64,000 nucleotides of DNA from Avidehalobacter sp964569265 (GCA_964569265.1 CAZMTO010000007.1:1-64000), one strand, 5' to 3'; shown: positions 1-8,347, numbered from the stretch's first letter. The notes: a model not told the origin generated them from the sequence alone. A program made the numbers and translations.

Positions 1-128
1 CAAGAGTGCCTTAGATTTAGGTGAGTACGGCTGCGCAGGCACCCATACGGGCACAAGCGATTTAGGCGTACTGATAGTACGCCGCTGAGCCAAGCAGACA
101 ACGAGCCTAAAGATAAGGTGCTATTGTC
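1..128. repeat. Structured inverted-repeat element (possible MITE-like repeat or small RNA)
   Basis: The outer segments, about 1-26 and 101-126, are imperfect inverted repeats of each other (shared blocks such as CCTTA and TTTAGG). Inside lies a perfect 7-bp hairpin, GGCGTAC (65-71), loop TGATA, GTACGCC (77-83). No coding frame of note runs through it. It sits downstream of the stop of the leftward ydcZ-like gene and may continue beyond the window edge. A dispersed intergenic repeat, a non-autonomous element or a structured RNA would all fit; only the symmetry is seen directly. Confidence 0.45.
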
Positions 129-138
129 CCTTCTGGGG

Positions 139-585
139 CTATTGGACTTCCTTTAAGAGTAAACATACACCAACCCCCAACACCCCCACCCCAACCACCT
201 GCCATACCGAAAACGGCGTTTTTTCCAAACCAAACAGCCCCAGCCAATCAATAACTGCCGCCGTTAAAACCTGCCCGGTAACAATAGCCGTGGTGGCCGC
301 CGCCGCACCCAGCCGCGGTATAGACACCATAACACCGTAAATTATCGCCACATTTATAACGCCGCTTAAATAGCCATACCATGGCAGGCTGCCTATTTTG
401 CGCCAGTCACCGTCGCCCGCACCGATAACAAAAAGCAACACAAACAGCACGGCCAGCCCAACAATGTGCATCAAAAAGTTGCCCTCCACCGTGCCAATAA
501 GCTTGCTTACCTGCCCGTTAATACTGCCCTGCACTGCCATCAGCAGCCCGGCCAGCGCCGGCAACAGCCATATAATCCAATTCAT
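139..585 (-). CDS. DMT-superfamily small transporter, YdcZ (DUF606) type
   Basis: A 148-residue, very hydrophobic protein with about five membrane segments, matching the length and style of the YdcZ/DUF606 branch of drug/metabolite transporters. The N-terminal segment WIIWLLPALAGLLMAVQGSING followed by a short loop is typical. The frame is open upstream to 711, but I place the start at ATG 585, where an AAGGGGG-type ribosome binding site precedes it and the first membrane helix begins at once. The substrate is unknown. The leader contains a strong hairpin over the ribosome binding site (588-629). The gene has its own promoter and appears to be monocistronic. Confidence 0.72.
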   Translation of the reverse strand: MNWIIWLLPALAGLLMAVQGSINGQVSKLIGTVEGNFLMHIVGLAVLFVLLFVIGAGDGDWRKIGSLPWYGYLSGVINVAIIYGVMVSIPRLGAAAATTAIVTGQVLTAAVIDWLGLFGLEKTPFSVWQVVGVGVLGVGVCLLLKEVQ

Positions 586-587
586 AA

Positions 588-629
588 AAACACCTACCCC
601 CTTAAAATTTGCTTCTGGGATAGGTGTTT
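588..629 (-). promoter_or_regulatory. Leader hairpin covering the ribosome binding site of the ydcZ-like gene
   Basis: Arms 588-600 and 617-629 match in 12 of 13 positions as inverted repeats around a 16-base loop. On the minus strand the 5' arm reads AAACACCTATCCC and the 3' arm GGGGTAGGTGTTT. The 3' arm contains the AAGGGGG/TAGG ribosome binding site and ends next to the start codon at 585, so a formed hairpin would hide the site. The predicted transcript starts only about 8 bases before the 5' arm, so the leader is almost entirely this hairpin. A DNA operator is the alternative reading. Confidence 0.55.
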
Positions 630-643
630 CCATTTTTGCCAAA

Positions 644-672
644 ATTATACTTTTAATTTTTTGTGCGGCTAA
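644..672 (-). promoter_or_regulatory. Putative sigma-A promoter of the ydcZ-like gene
   Basis: On the minus strand, TTAGCC (667-672), a 17-base spacer and TATAAT (644-649). The -10 is consensus and the -35 is weak. Transcription would start near 637, just before the leader hairpin. Confidence 0.5.
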
Positions 673-760
673 CTGCCCGCTGCAAAAGCCCGGCGGCGCT
701 CCCGCGCGCAACAGCCAAGCCTACGCAGCCACTTTACCTGCCGCGTAACAATTCCCCTGT

Positions 761-2464
761 TCAGCTTGGTATTCGCAGCAGAGTACCGGCAGCCAGTTCA
801 CCCTCCGGCAGGCGGTTGGCCTCCTTTAGGCGCTCTATCGAAATATTATGCTTTAAGGCAATGCTCATAGCGTTTTCTCCGGGCTTAACCACATAGTATT
901 TTATCATAAAGCCGCCACTGTCACCTCGGGCAGGCACCTCGCGCCGGGGCGGTGCAGGGTCGGCAGCACGCGCCGCCAAACGCACTTTAACCCCCACGCT
1001 GTTTACCATTTGCGGCATAGCGGCAGACGCCGCCGGTACTTCTGCCGCCACCTCAACTACCGGCGGTTCAACCTGCTGCACCGGGGCGGCTTCACTTTCA
1101 ACTTCTATCGGCATACTTGCCTGTATGGTATCCTCCGGCACATCTTCTGCACCGCTTTGCACAACAGGTTCTGCCTCGGCAACCTCCACCACTTCTTCGC
1201 TTATTTCTTCTATTTCTTCTATTTCTTCTATTTCTTCTATTTCTTTTATTTCTTCTTTCTCTACTTTATCTATCGTATCTACTGCTATATCTGCTGCTGT
1301 ATCTGCTGCTTTATTTTCCACGTTTACCACTGCTGCCTCCTTTTCGTTTTCATCTTTCACACTGATTATTTCACTGCTGTCATCAGCAACGTTTGCCGCT
1401 GCCGCTTTGGCTGCTTCGTCACCGGCTCCCATCAGCTCCTCGCCGCGCGCCTGCATACGCGCTATAGCCGCTGCCGTCAAAATAGAACGAAAACGGCCTT
1501 TATTAAGGGGCGGTGCATATATCTGCTCCTGGGTCTGGTCTTTGGCACCAACAACTTTTGCTGCCACAACAGGCGGCTGCTGTTTTTCCACAAAATTATC
1601 CACGGGCTTTTCCACCGGGTTTTGCACGGGGGTTTCCACAATTTTTGCGTTTTCTGCAACATCGTCTGTATTTTTTGCCGCAACCGTTTCCGTTAACGCT
1701 GTTGGCTGCCACACCGGCAGCTTATGTTCCGGCAAATCGGGCGCAGCATCGACCTTAACCACCGGGCTAACCCTTCTGTCGGGCTGCCATTGCGGTATAC
1801 GGCTTGCCGCAGGCGACTGTGCTTTATCCGGTGCCGTCACAGGTGCCGCATCATCGTCTAACACCCCCTTAGATGATATTAAACGCGGTGCTTCTGCCCG
1901 TTTTTTTTCAGCCGCTCTGCCGCCAAAAAAGCGGTCTATCTTGCTTTCTATCCGCGCCTCCGGCTTGTCGACATCGGGCATAGGCAGGCTGCTGCACCAC
2001 ACACGCCGCGGCCCGCCACTATCCGCAGACGGCATCGTCGGCGGTTTAAGCTTATCTTCCTGCCAGCAAAATTCACCCAAATAGTTCACCAGCAATTCCG
2101 CCGAAAATTCCAACACATACGGTGATAACAGCCTTATCATCGGCTTCTTTATAACAGCGTGCAAATCTGCCGCCTCAATATCCTCTGTATAAGCGCCCGG
2201 TGGCCAGCCCGGCGGTATCGCCGCCTTTAAAGGCAGCGTGGCGCGATGCTTGCACAGCCCCCGGCCTTCCACCCCTTTATACTCCAAGTCCAGCTCGTAA
2301 ACACCGCGCAGCCAAAAGCCCTTATCTGCCGGGGTAAGCTTTTCAATAAACACACCGGCCCTAACTTTATCTATATATCTTACGCCCATAGCCTGCTTGG
2401 GCAAAAAAACCGTTTGCTGCAACGGCAGCGCCAGCCCGGCAGTGCCGCCTTTTTGCTTTACCAT
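761..2464 (-). CDS. SpoVID-like protein: N-terminal spore-coat-type domain, acidic middle, C-terminal LysM
   Basis: A 567-residue protein in three parts. Residues 1 to about 135 form a folded domain resembling the SpoVID/DUF3794 type of spore morphogenetic proteins. A long low-complexity middle is rich in Glu, Ala and Val, with an EIE tandem repeat. The last 45 residues are a LysM motif (YYVVKPGENAMSIALKHN onward, ending in LLRIPS). There is no signal peptide. This order matches Bacillus SpoVID, which places coat proteins on the forespore. The start is ATG 2464, preceded by GGGAGG at good spacing; the TTG at 2488 lacks a site. Homology of the N-terminal domain is judged by eye, so the spore role is an inference. 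Confidence 0.55.
   Translation of the reverse strand: MVKQKGGTAGLALPLQQTVFLPKQAMGVRYIDKVRAGVFIEKLTPADKGFWLRGVYELDLEYKGVEGRGLCKHRATLPLKAAIPPGWPPGAYTEDIEAADLHAVIKKPMIRLLSPYVLEFSAELLVNYLGEFCWQEDKLKPPTMPSADSGGPRRVWCSSLPMPDVDKPEARIESKIDRFFGGRAAEKKRAEAPRLISSKGVLDDDAAPVTAPDKAQSPAASRIPQWQPDRRVSPVVKVDAAPDLPEHKLPVWQPTALTETVAAKNTDDVAENAKIVETPVQNPVEKPVDNFVEKQQPPVVAAKVVGAKDQTQEQIYAPPLNKGRFRSILTAAAIARMQARGEELMGAGDEAAKAAAANVADDSSEIISVKDENEKEAAVVNVENKAADTAADIAVDTIDKVEKEEIKEIEEIEEIEEIEEISEEVVEVAEAEPVVQSGAEDVPEDTIQASMPIEVESEAAPVQQVEPPVVEVAAEVPAASAAMPQMVNSVGVKVRLAARAADPAPPRREVPARGDSGGFMIKYYVVKPGENAMSIALKHNISIERLKEANRLPEGELAAGTLLRIPS
1197..1256 (-). repeat. In-frame 9-bp microsatellite coding for a Glu-Ile tract
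   Basis: The 9-bp unit TTTCTTCTA (plus strand) is repeated about five times with slight decay. On the minus strand it codes for repeats of E-I-E inside the acidic middle of the SpoVID-like protein. Gain or loss of units keeps the reading frame, so length variation between strains is likely. Confidence 0.8.
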
Positions 2465-2548
2465 AGCTTTAACCTCCCAAAAGCTCAATCATATTGCTGT
2501 TGCCCTGTTCAATTAAGCTATATGCGCTGCCCCAACCAAATATAACCG

Positions 2549-3598
2549 TCAATAGCCGCGTTCGGCTGCCATTTGCCAAAGCTTAGCCAAAATATCGCTG
2601 CATATGGCATCCACCCGGGCAAAATCTGTAGCCGCTGTATAATAGGCCGCCAAATCAGCCAAATCTTTTTCGGCCTTCAACAGTTGTTCATTAAGTAGCT
2701 GTTGCATTGCCTGATCATCTTCGGGCGCCATATCTTCGGCCCGGCCGCTAAACATCGTCTTATCATCTACCAGTTCGTCGGTATAAAGCGGCTCCAGACC
2801 CGGTAAATCAGCAGCCAGCACCGCCACCGACAACTGCGGCAATATCAGCATTTGCAGGGTATCCGGGCATAGTGCATTATAATAAAGGTCAATATCAAAG
2901 CCACGTGCCGCACTTAAAGCAGCTATGCGTTCTAACACCGGGGCAGCATTGCCGCAAAGCAAAAACCGCCTGCACCCCGCCGATACCTCCTGCGCGTAGC
3001 TAAGCCAGCCGTCTGCCGTGTAAACCGCCGCAAAAAACCGCCGCACCAGCCTGAAGTTTTCTGCAAAAATTTTTTCAGCCAGGCAAGCGGCAATTTCATC
3101 AATTTCTTCCTCGCTAAGGCGCACACCCGGCGCAGCATAAAGCTTTGGCCTGTTTTGGCTGTATACCGTAAGCAGCCCGGCCTCGGTTAACATATTTTGC
3201 TTTACTGCGGCACTAAGCTCTTTTATTTCGCGGTGATACCGCCGCAGCTTATCGGCCTGCCAACATTCCGCCAAATTATAAACTTCCTCTACCACACCCA
3301 AATTTTGCGGGTGCAGATATTCCATAAAACCAACATCAACAACCGCCGCCTGCAATTCCGGTATAATCACCCCTTCGGCTGCTCCCGGCTCGGCGGCAGC
3401 TTGCCACAGTTCCACATCCAGCCCACGTTCACTAAGGCTTTGTGCCACCCGCGCTATTATGCTGCTTTTGCCGCAGCCCGGCGCCCCCAGCAGCATAAAC
3501 ACACGCTCCAAATGCTTTATATTGTCGGCCGCAAAACTTATATAGCCGTTGGCCGTGTTGCAGCCAACTATCATCCTCTTTAGCCTGCCCTGCTTCAT
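2549..3598 (-). CDS. Two-module P-loop ATPase, PRK06851-like, with a degenerate second nucleotide site
   Basis: A 349-residue cytosolic protein with two similar halves. The first has a good Walker A, GAPGCGKSS (about residue 39), followed by GLDVELWQ and GVIIPELQAAVVD. The second half repeats this layout (GFDIDLYYN, MLILPQLSVAVL), but its Walker A position reads CGNAAPVLE and has lost the GK[ST]. This duplicated pattern is that of the PRK06851 family of uncharacterised ATPases common in spore-forming Bacillota. It lies just upstream of the SpoVID-like gene in the same direction, so the two may be cotranscribed. The start ATG 3598 follows a GGGGCG-type site. Function is unknown. Confidence 0.6.
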   Translation of the reverse strand: MKQGRLKRMIVGCNTANGYISFAADNIKHLERVFMLLGAPGCGKSSIIARVAQSLSERGLDVELWQAAAEPGAAEGVIIPELQAAVVDVGFMEYLHPQNLGVVEEVYNLAECWQADKLRRYHREIKELSAAVKQNMLTEAGLLTVYSQNRPKLYAAPGVRLSEEEIDEIAACLAEKIFAENFRLVRRFFAAVYTADGWLSYAQEVSAGCRRFLLCGNAAPVLERIAALSAARGFDIDLYYNALCPDTLQMLILPQLSVAVLAADLPGLEPLYTDELVDDKTMFSGRAEDMAPEDDQAMQQLLNEQLLKAEKDLADLAAYYTAATDFARVDAICSDILAKLWQMAAERGY

Positions 3599-3662
3599 TT
3601 TACCACGCCCCTAACCAGCTTTTGCCTAAAATTATGCAGCAGGATAAGCCGCCGTTACAAAT

Positions 3663-3690
3663 AAAAAAACCCGCAGCCTAAGCTACAGGT
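3663..3690 (-). terminator. Rho-independent terminator after the lipoprotein gene
   Basis: On the minus strand, CCTGTAGC and GCTGCGGG pair (two G-U pairs) around a 4-base loop and are followed by seven T. It closes the ftsE-to-lipoprotein operon. Confidence 0.65.
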
Positions 3691-3712
3691 CTTTATAACA
3701 TTTAATATTTTA

Positions 3713-4180
3713 TCAGGCCAGCCATTCTACGGTAAAGCCCAGCACTTCGCGGCCATCTATCGTCAGCAAAATAAGCTGCACTTCGTTTTTGTTATACCGA
3801 TAACTGCCGGCAGCATCGGCTGCATAGCCCAAATCTGCCAGCTTAAAAGCCGCCTCTTCTACCGCACTGCCTACCGCAATATCAAACACCAAAACATCGG
3901 CGCTTTTGCTGCTAAGGCGTTTAATTGTGCCGTCATCGGCTATCAATGCCGAAATATCCTCATCGTGATAGCTGTATTCCGTGCCGCCTATGCTTATATT
4001 TTCGGCATCCGGCTCGCCCAAAGCATCGGTCATCTGCTCTTTGGTCATACCCAGCAGCACGCCGCCAAACTGCATATTTTCATTAAGCTCCAGCAATGCC
4101 TCGTTAGGCTCCGGCATAGAACAAGCCGCCCCTATCAGCAGCAACAGTGCCAACAGCCCCGCACTAAAAAGTTTTTTCAC
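3713..4180 (-). CDS. Small lipoprotein with an SmpA/BamE-like motif
   Basis: A 155-residue lipoprotein: signal peptide MKKLFSAGLLALLLLIGAAC with the lipobox Cys at residue 20. The mature part has GVLLGMTKEQMTDALGEPD, the pattern found in small SmpA/OmlA-type folds, and no catalytic motif. Translation starts at GTG 4180 with AAAGGAGG seven bases upstream. It is 26 bases after the S41 peptidase gene and is the last gene of the ftsE operon, so it may assist envelope proteolysis or cell-wall work. That role is inferred from position only. Confidence 0.6.
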   Translation of the reverse strand: MKKLFSAGLLALLLLIGAACSMPEPNEALLELNENMQFGGVLLGMTKEQMTDALGEPDAENISIGGTEYSYHDEDISALIADDGTIKRLSSKSADVLVFDIAVGSAVEEAAFKLADLGYAADAAGSYRYNKNEVQLILLTIDGREVLGFTVEWLA

Positions 4181-4206
4181 CGTATGCCTCCTTTATATCA
4201 GCTATA

Positions 4207-5394
4207 TCAGCCTGCCTGCTGTTCGCTGTCATCAACTGACGGCAACATCGTCGCCAGCACCTCTACTGCCTTGGCCAACTGCGGGTCAAGCTCCGGGTTC
4301 ATCGAATAATCCGCCAAACTGTCAGCCTCTGCCGGCATAGGGTATTCAATATCAGGCTCTATGCCCACGCCGTGTATATCGTTATGATGTGCCGTGCTGT
4401 ATTTGGCCGATGTATAACGCAGCCCCGCACCCGATTTAAGCTGGCGGAGATCCTGCACAATGCCCTTGCCGTAGGTTTTTTCACCGATAAGCGTAGCTGC
4501 ACCGCAATCGTGTGCCGCCCCTATAACAACTTCTGACGCACTGGCCGAATGACCGTTTTGCAAAATAACCGTCGGTTCGGCAATAGCTTCGCGGTTAGAC
4601 GTATACGAATATTCACCGTCGGTACCGCAAATATACATCATCGGCTCGCCCTTGGGCACAAACATATTGCATATCTGCAAGGCAGCCGTAAGCTCACCGC
4701 CGCCGTTGTTGCGCAAATCCAGTATCAGGCCCTGCATACCCTGCGCCAGCAATTCATCATATGCTTCAATAAACTGTTCGCCGGTATTCTGGTTAAAGCT
4801 GGATATTTTTATCAGCCCCATACCGTTGGGCAGCAGCTTTTGGTCTACCGTTAAAATATCCACCTCATCGGTAACAACCTCTATGGTCACATTTGTAACC
4901 TCGTCCCCGTCGGCACGCTCCATCACCAACTCTAATTCAGTACCAACCTCATAGCCCACCATTTTATCGGCCACGGCATCGTAGCTCAGTCCGGTAAGGT
5001 CTTCGCCGTTAAGGCTGACAAATTTATCACCGGGCAAAATGCCCGCCTTATACGCCGGGCCACCCTTAATAACGCCGTATATCATAGCCGCGCCGGTGGC
5101 ATCATCGGGGTAAATATACACACCAATGCCGCTGTACGATCCCGTCACCGACCGAAACAGCTCCTCGTATTCTTCGGCTGTATAATAAATTGCGTAACGG
5201 TCATGCCGGGCAACCATTTGTTCCGGCAATGCCGACACCATAGACGATACCGCCGCTGCCGCATCAATATCCGCATTGGGCGGCAAGTCCGGCTGTGCAG
5301 CCTGCCCGCAGCCGCCAAGCAGGCCGCTAACCAGTGCCGCACAGCATATTACACTTATTTTTTTGCTGATTTTTTTAAATGCCATTTTCTTCAC
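4207..5394 (-). CDS. C-terminal processing peptidase (S41 family), lipoprotein
   Basis: A 395-residue serine protease of the CtpA/Tsp type. It has a lipoprotein-style signal with the Cys in LLGGCG (about residue 29), a PDZ domain (about 85-165; GIGVYIYP, GPAYKAGILPGDKFVSLNG), and an S41 core with LILDLRNNGGG, the nucleophile region NGHSASASE and the Lys region GEKTYGKG, giving the Ser/Lys dyad. Both catalytic residues look intact. It follows the M23 gene by 52 bases, in line with Ctp control of cell-wall hydrolases known in other bacteria. The start is uncertain: GTG 5394 or ATG 5385, neither with a strong binding site. Confidence 0.85.
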   Translation of the reverse strand: MKKMAFKKISKKISVICCAALVSGLLGGCGQAAQPDLPPNADIDAAAAVSSMVSALPEQMVARHDRYAIYYTAEEYEELFRSVTGSYSGIGVYIYPDDATGAAMIYGVIKGGPAYKAGILPGDKFVSLNGEDLTGLSYDAVADKMVGYEVGTELELVMERADGDEVTNVTIEVVTDEVDILTVDQKLLPNGMGLIKISSFNQNTGEQFIEAYDELLAQGMQGLILDLRNNGGGELTAALQICNMFVPKGEPMMYICGTDGEYSYTSNREAIAEPTVILQNGHSASASEVVIGAAHDCGAATLIGEKTYGKGIVQDLRQLKSGAGLRYTSAKYSTAHHNDIHGVGIEPDIEYPMPAEADSLADYSMNPELDPQLAKAVEVLATMLPSVDDSEQQAG

Positions 5395-5446
5395 ACTTTT
5401 CGGCTTGGGGCTTTTTACTTAATATACAACACCCGCCTGCCAAATA

Positions 5447-6604
5447 TTACGGTTTAGAAACATAATTCCACGGCGAAACGTGACTGCCGTTTTTGCGTAT
5501 TTCCAAATGCAGGTGGTTGCCGGTAGAATTACCGGTACTGCCCACCTTGCCTATAACCTGCCCCTGCGTAACAGTATCGCCAACGCTTACCGAACGGCTG
5601 CTTTGGTGAGCATACAGGCTGGATATACCGTTGCCGTGGTCAACAATAACACATTCACCGTAGCTGCCATACTTGCGGGACAATATTACCTTACCGTCAT
5701 CAATAGCATAAATAGACGTACCCTTAGGCGCCGGGATATCTATGCCGGTGTGCAGGTTACGCTTGCCGCGCAGTGTACGCCAGCCGTAGCCGGAACTTAC
5801 CGTGCTGTAGCCTTTAAGCGGCCATATATACTTGCCGGTGCCGGTACCCGTGCCGGGGTCCTGCATCGAACGGATAATTGCGGCTATCTCGTTAGAATCC
5901 TTTTGGCGCTGTTTTATTTCCGCCGAAACCTCATCAACATCTTCCTGCGCCTCATCCGTCAGCTTTTTCTGCTCGGCGCGTGCGGCCTCAAGCTCTGCCT
6001 GAATTTTGCTCTGTTCGGCTTTAAGCGTGGTAAGGTTGGCAATCTTTTGCTCCTGCGCAGCCCGTTTTTCTTTAATTTCACCAATAGTTGTGTTAATTGT
6101 TTCTATCATATTGCTGTCATACAGCAAAATACGTTCCATATAGTAAGATCTGGTAATGTAATCTTCCATACTGGTAGCATCAAAAATAACATCCAGCAGG
6201 CCCACATCACCGTTCATATAATTTTCACGCAGGCGGGTTTTAAAACCGTCAAGCTGTTTGGCCAGCTTGGTTTGTGCCGCCGAAAATTCAATATTGGCGT
6301 ATTCCAGCTCTTTGTTGGCGGTTGCCAACTGTTTGGTAAGCAGCGCCATAGTATCTTCGCTCTGCTTCACCTTCATATCGGCATTGGCCAGCGCCGTCTG
6401 CTGCTCGTTAAGCTGGCCCTTTAAGCCGTTAAGCGTCTGCTTTAAGGCATTTATTTCACTTTGAATAGCCTGTTGCTGTTTTTGATAATCACTCAGCGCA
6501 TCGGCCTGCGCCGGCTGCGGTTCGGCATAAAAAACACTTTGGCATACTATGGCGGCAATCAGCAAAAATACCGCCACTGCCTTTATCCCGGTATTTTTAA
6601 ACAT
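5447..6604 (-). CDS. M23 (LytM) murein endopeptidase with coiled coil, EnvC/PcsB-like FtsEX partner
   Basis: A 385-residue secreted protein: signal peptide (AVAVFLLIAAIVCQSVFYAEP), a long coiled coil of about 200 residues, then a LytM domain. The zinc ligands are present (HTGIDIP and NHLHLEI), so the enzyme should be active, unlike the degenerate EnvC. It lies 12 bases after ftsX, the usual arrangement in which FtsEX activates a coiled-coil hydrolase across the membrane during division. The start is ATG 6604, seven bases after GGGGG; the GTG at 6610 is too close to that site. Confidence 0.88.
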   Translation of the reverse strand: MFKNTGIKAVAVFLLIAAIVCQSVFYAEPQPAQADALSDYQKQQQAIQSEINALKQTLNGLKGQLNEQQTALANADMKVKQSEDTMALLTKQLATANKELEYANIEFSAAQTKLAKQLDGFKTRLRENYMNGDVGLLDVIFDATSMEDYITRSYYMERILLYDSNMIETINTTIGEIKEKRAAQEQKIANLTTLKAEQSKIQAELEAARAEQKKLTDEAQEDVDEVSAEIKQRQKDSNEIAAIIRSMQDPGTGTGTGKYIWPLKGYSTVSSGYGWRTLRGKRNLHTGIDIPAPKGTSIYAIDDGKVILSRKYGSYGECVIVDHGNGISSLYAHQSSRSVSVGDTVTQGQVIGKVGSTGNSTGNHLHLEIRKNGSHVSPWNYVSKP

Positions 6605-6616
6605 TGGCACGCCCCC

Positions 6617-7501
6617 TTACACATTAACGTGCTTGCGCACCGCAATAGCCGACCCTATAGCGCCCAGCAGCAGCCCCAAACCAAGCATAGTACCGATAAC
6701 CGGCAGGGCAATGGCCCCCAGCGTTACAAAGGTTAAAAAGCTCAAGCTGCTTAGCAACAGGCTTAGCATAGAATGATACGATACCAGCACCAAAACGCAG
6801 GCCACACCGCCGCCCAGCACACCAAGCAGCATACCTTCTAAAATAAAGGGCCAGATAATAAACGAATTGCTGGCACCGACATACTTCATCACCTGAATTT
6901 CTTCCTTGCGGGCTTCTACCGAAAGGCGAATGTTCATAGATATTAAAATTACGGCCGAAAAGCCCAGCAACACCATAAGCCCGGTGCCCAAAGAACGCAC
7001 CCAGCTCATAAAGGAAAACATTTTTTCGATAGAACCCTGGCCATAGCGAACATCCAGCACGTTATCCAGCTTGCTTACCGCTTCAACAATAGGCAGCACC
7101 TGTTCCGGCGTTTGTGCTTTAACAGTATAAGAATTCGGCAGCGGGTTGGTATCAATGGCCGCCAAAATTTCTTCACTGGAGCCAAATTTTTCCGACATCA
7201 GCTTTAAACCGTCGGTTCGGCTTACATAGCGCACCGACTCTACACCCTCAAGGCTTTTTACCTGTGCCGACAAAGCATCCATCTGCTCCTGATTGATACC
7301 GTCCTGAATAAATACCTTTATCTCCACTGCATCTTCCATAATGCTGGCATTTTGGTTAATATTTTCCACCAGCAGGCCAAAAATGCCGCACAAATAAAGG
7401 GTAAGCACCACTGTCATCACCGCAGCCACAGTCATACCAAAATTGCGCCTAAGCGAAATAAACGGCTCAGGCAATATGTAACGCCAGCTTGTCAGCTTCA
7501 C
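6617..7501 (-). CDS. ftsX: Cell division protein FtsX
   Basis: A 294-residue membrane protein with the FtsX layout: one membrane segment near the N terminus (FGMTVAAVMTVVLTLYLCGIF), an extracellular domain of about 120 residues with ISMNIRLSVEARKEEIQVMKYVGAS after it, and three C-terminal membrane segments. It forms the type VII ABC complex with FtsE. I place the start at GTG 7501, which overlaps the ftsE stop as GTGA and has GGGGGG eight bases upstream inside the ftsE end; the GTG at 7510 overlaps that site. Translation is thus coupled to ftsE. Confidence 0.9.
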   Translation of the reverse strand: MKLTSWRYILPEPFISLRRNFGMTVAAVMTVVLTLYLCGIFGLLVENINQNASIMEDAVEIKVFIQDGINQEQMDALSAQVKSLEGVESVRYVSRTDGLKLMSEKFGSSEEILAAIDTNPLPNSYTVKAQTPEQVLPIVEAVSKLDNVLDVRYGQGSIEKMFSFMSWVRSLGTGLMVLLGFSAVILISMNIRLSVEARKEEIQVMKYVGASNSFIIWPFILEGMLLGVLGGGVACVLVLVSYHSMLSLLLSSLSFLTFVTLGAIALPVIGTMLGLGLLLGAIGSAIAVRKHVNV

Positions 7502-8175
7502 AGCAGCCACCCCCCAACTTCATCGGCAATAATTTCTCCCTTGCGCAGGGCAACCACACGCTTTTTGGTTTCGTTTACAATACGCTTGTCGTGCGTGGCC
7601 ATAATAACCGTTGCACCCTCGTCATTAAATTCCTGAAACAACTGCATCAGCTCATCAGAGGTATCGGGGTCAAGGTTACCGGTAGGCTCATCGGCCAAAA
7701 TTATCGGCGGGTTATTGATAATTGCGCGCGCAAAAGCCACCCGCTGCTGCTCACCACCGGATAGCTGCCGCGGAAACGCATTGGCTTTATCGGCAATTTT
7801 TAAACGCTCCAGCACCTGGGGCACAATCTCTTTTACTTCGTTCCACGGATATTCCAGCACCTTTAAGGCAAAGGCTACGTTTTCAAACACCGTTTTATTT
7901 TCCATCAGTCTAAAGTCCTGAAACACCACGCCGGTGTTACGTCTCAGCTTTACGGTTTCTTTATTGTTAAGGCGGATAATACTGCGCCCGGCAATAAATA
8001 TCTGCCCCTCGTCGGGCATAACTTCTCTGAATAACAGCTTTATAAGTGTGCTTTTACCGGCGCCGCTTTGCCCGGTAAGGTATACAAATTCTCCGTTTGC
8101 TATGTTTAAACTAATATTTTTTAGCGCCAAATTGCCGCCGTCATACGACTTTGAAACGCCAATCATCTCAATCAT
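7498..8175 (-). CDS. ftsE: Cell division ATP-binding protein FtsE
   Basis: A 225-residue ABC ATPase with Walker A GQSGAGKST, Q-loop VVFQDFRLM, signature LSGGEQQR, Walker B IILADEPTGNLD and the H-loop ATHD. The DFRLM element after the Q-loop is typical of FtsE. The frame is open to 8220, but ATG 8175 (MIEMIGVSKSY) gives the normal FtsE length. It is the first gene of the operon ftsE-ftsX-M23-S41-lipoprotein. Confidence 0.93.
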   Translation of the reverse strand: MIEMIGVSKSYDGGNLALKNISLNIANGEFVYLTGQSGAGKSTLIKLLFREVMPDEGQIFIAGRSIIRLNNKETVKLRRNTGVVFQDFRLMENKTVFENVAFALKVLEYPWNEVKEIVPQVLERLKIADKANAFPRQLSGGEQQRVAFARAIINNPPIILADEPTGNLDPDTSDELMQLFQEFNDEGATVIMATHDKRIVNETKKRVVALRKGEIIADEVGGWLL

Positions 8176-8205
8176 TTTATCACCGCTTATCACTAAATTT
8201 TGGGC

Positions 8206-8220
8206 CCCGCACCGGGGCAA
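8206..8220. repeat. Perfect GC-rich hairpin upstream of ftsE
   Basis: GCCCCG, loop CAC, CGGGGC (plus strand), about 30 bases upstream of the ftsE start and with no T run. It probably lies in the ftsE leader; a candidate promoter, TTGTCG-18-TATAGT on the minus strand, lies just upstream. Confidence 0.5.
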
Positions 8221-8316
8221 ACTGCTACAACCAACTATACATAGATACTTCTTTATTCGACAATCATCAAAAATTCCCTGCTAAAGTTTGTTATTTAATG
8301 TTTAAATTTATCGCAT

Positions 8317-8347
8317 AAAAAAAGCAGCCGCACCCGACCGCTTTTTT
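8317..8347 (-). terminator. Rho-independent terminator of the histidine operon
   Basis: On the minus strand, AAAAAGCGGTC pairs with GGCTGCTTTTT around GGGTGC (two G-U pairs) and ends in a T run. It lies 21 bases after the stop of the last his gene. Confidence 0.8.

Noticed and set aside
1125..2084. A Ser-rich 319-codon rightward frame opposite the SpoVID-like gene
   Set aside because: Composition is a mirror of the acidic low-complexity tract; no start signal.
5480..6424. A 314-codon rightward open frame opposite the M23 peptidase
   Set aside because: The minus-strand frame has a signal peptide and intact LytM motifs; the plus frame has none.
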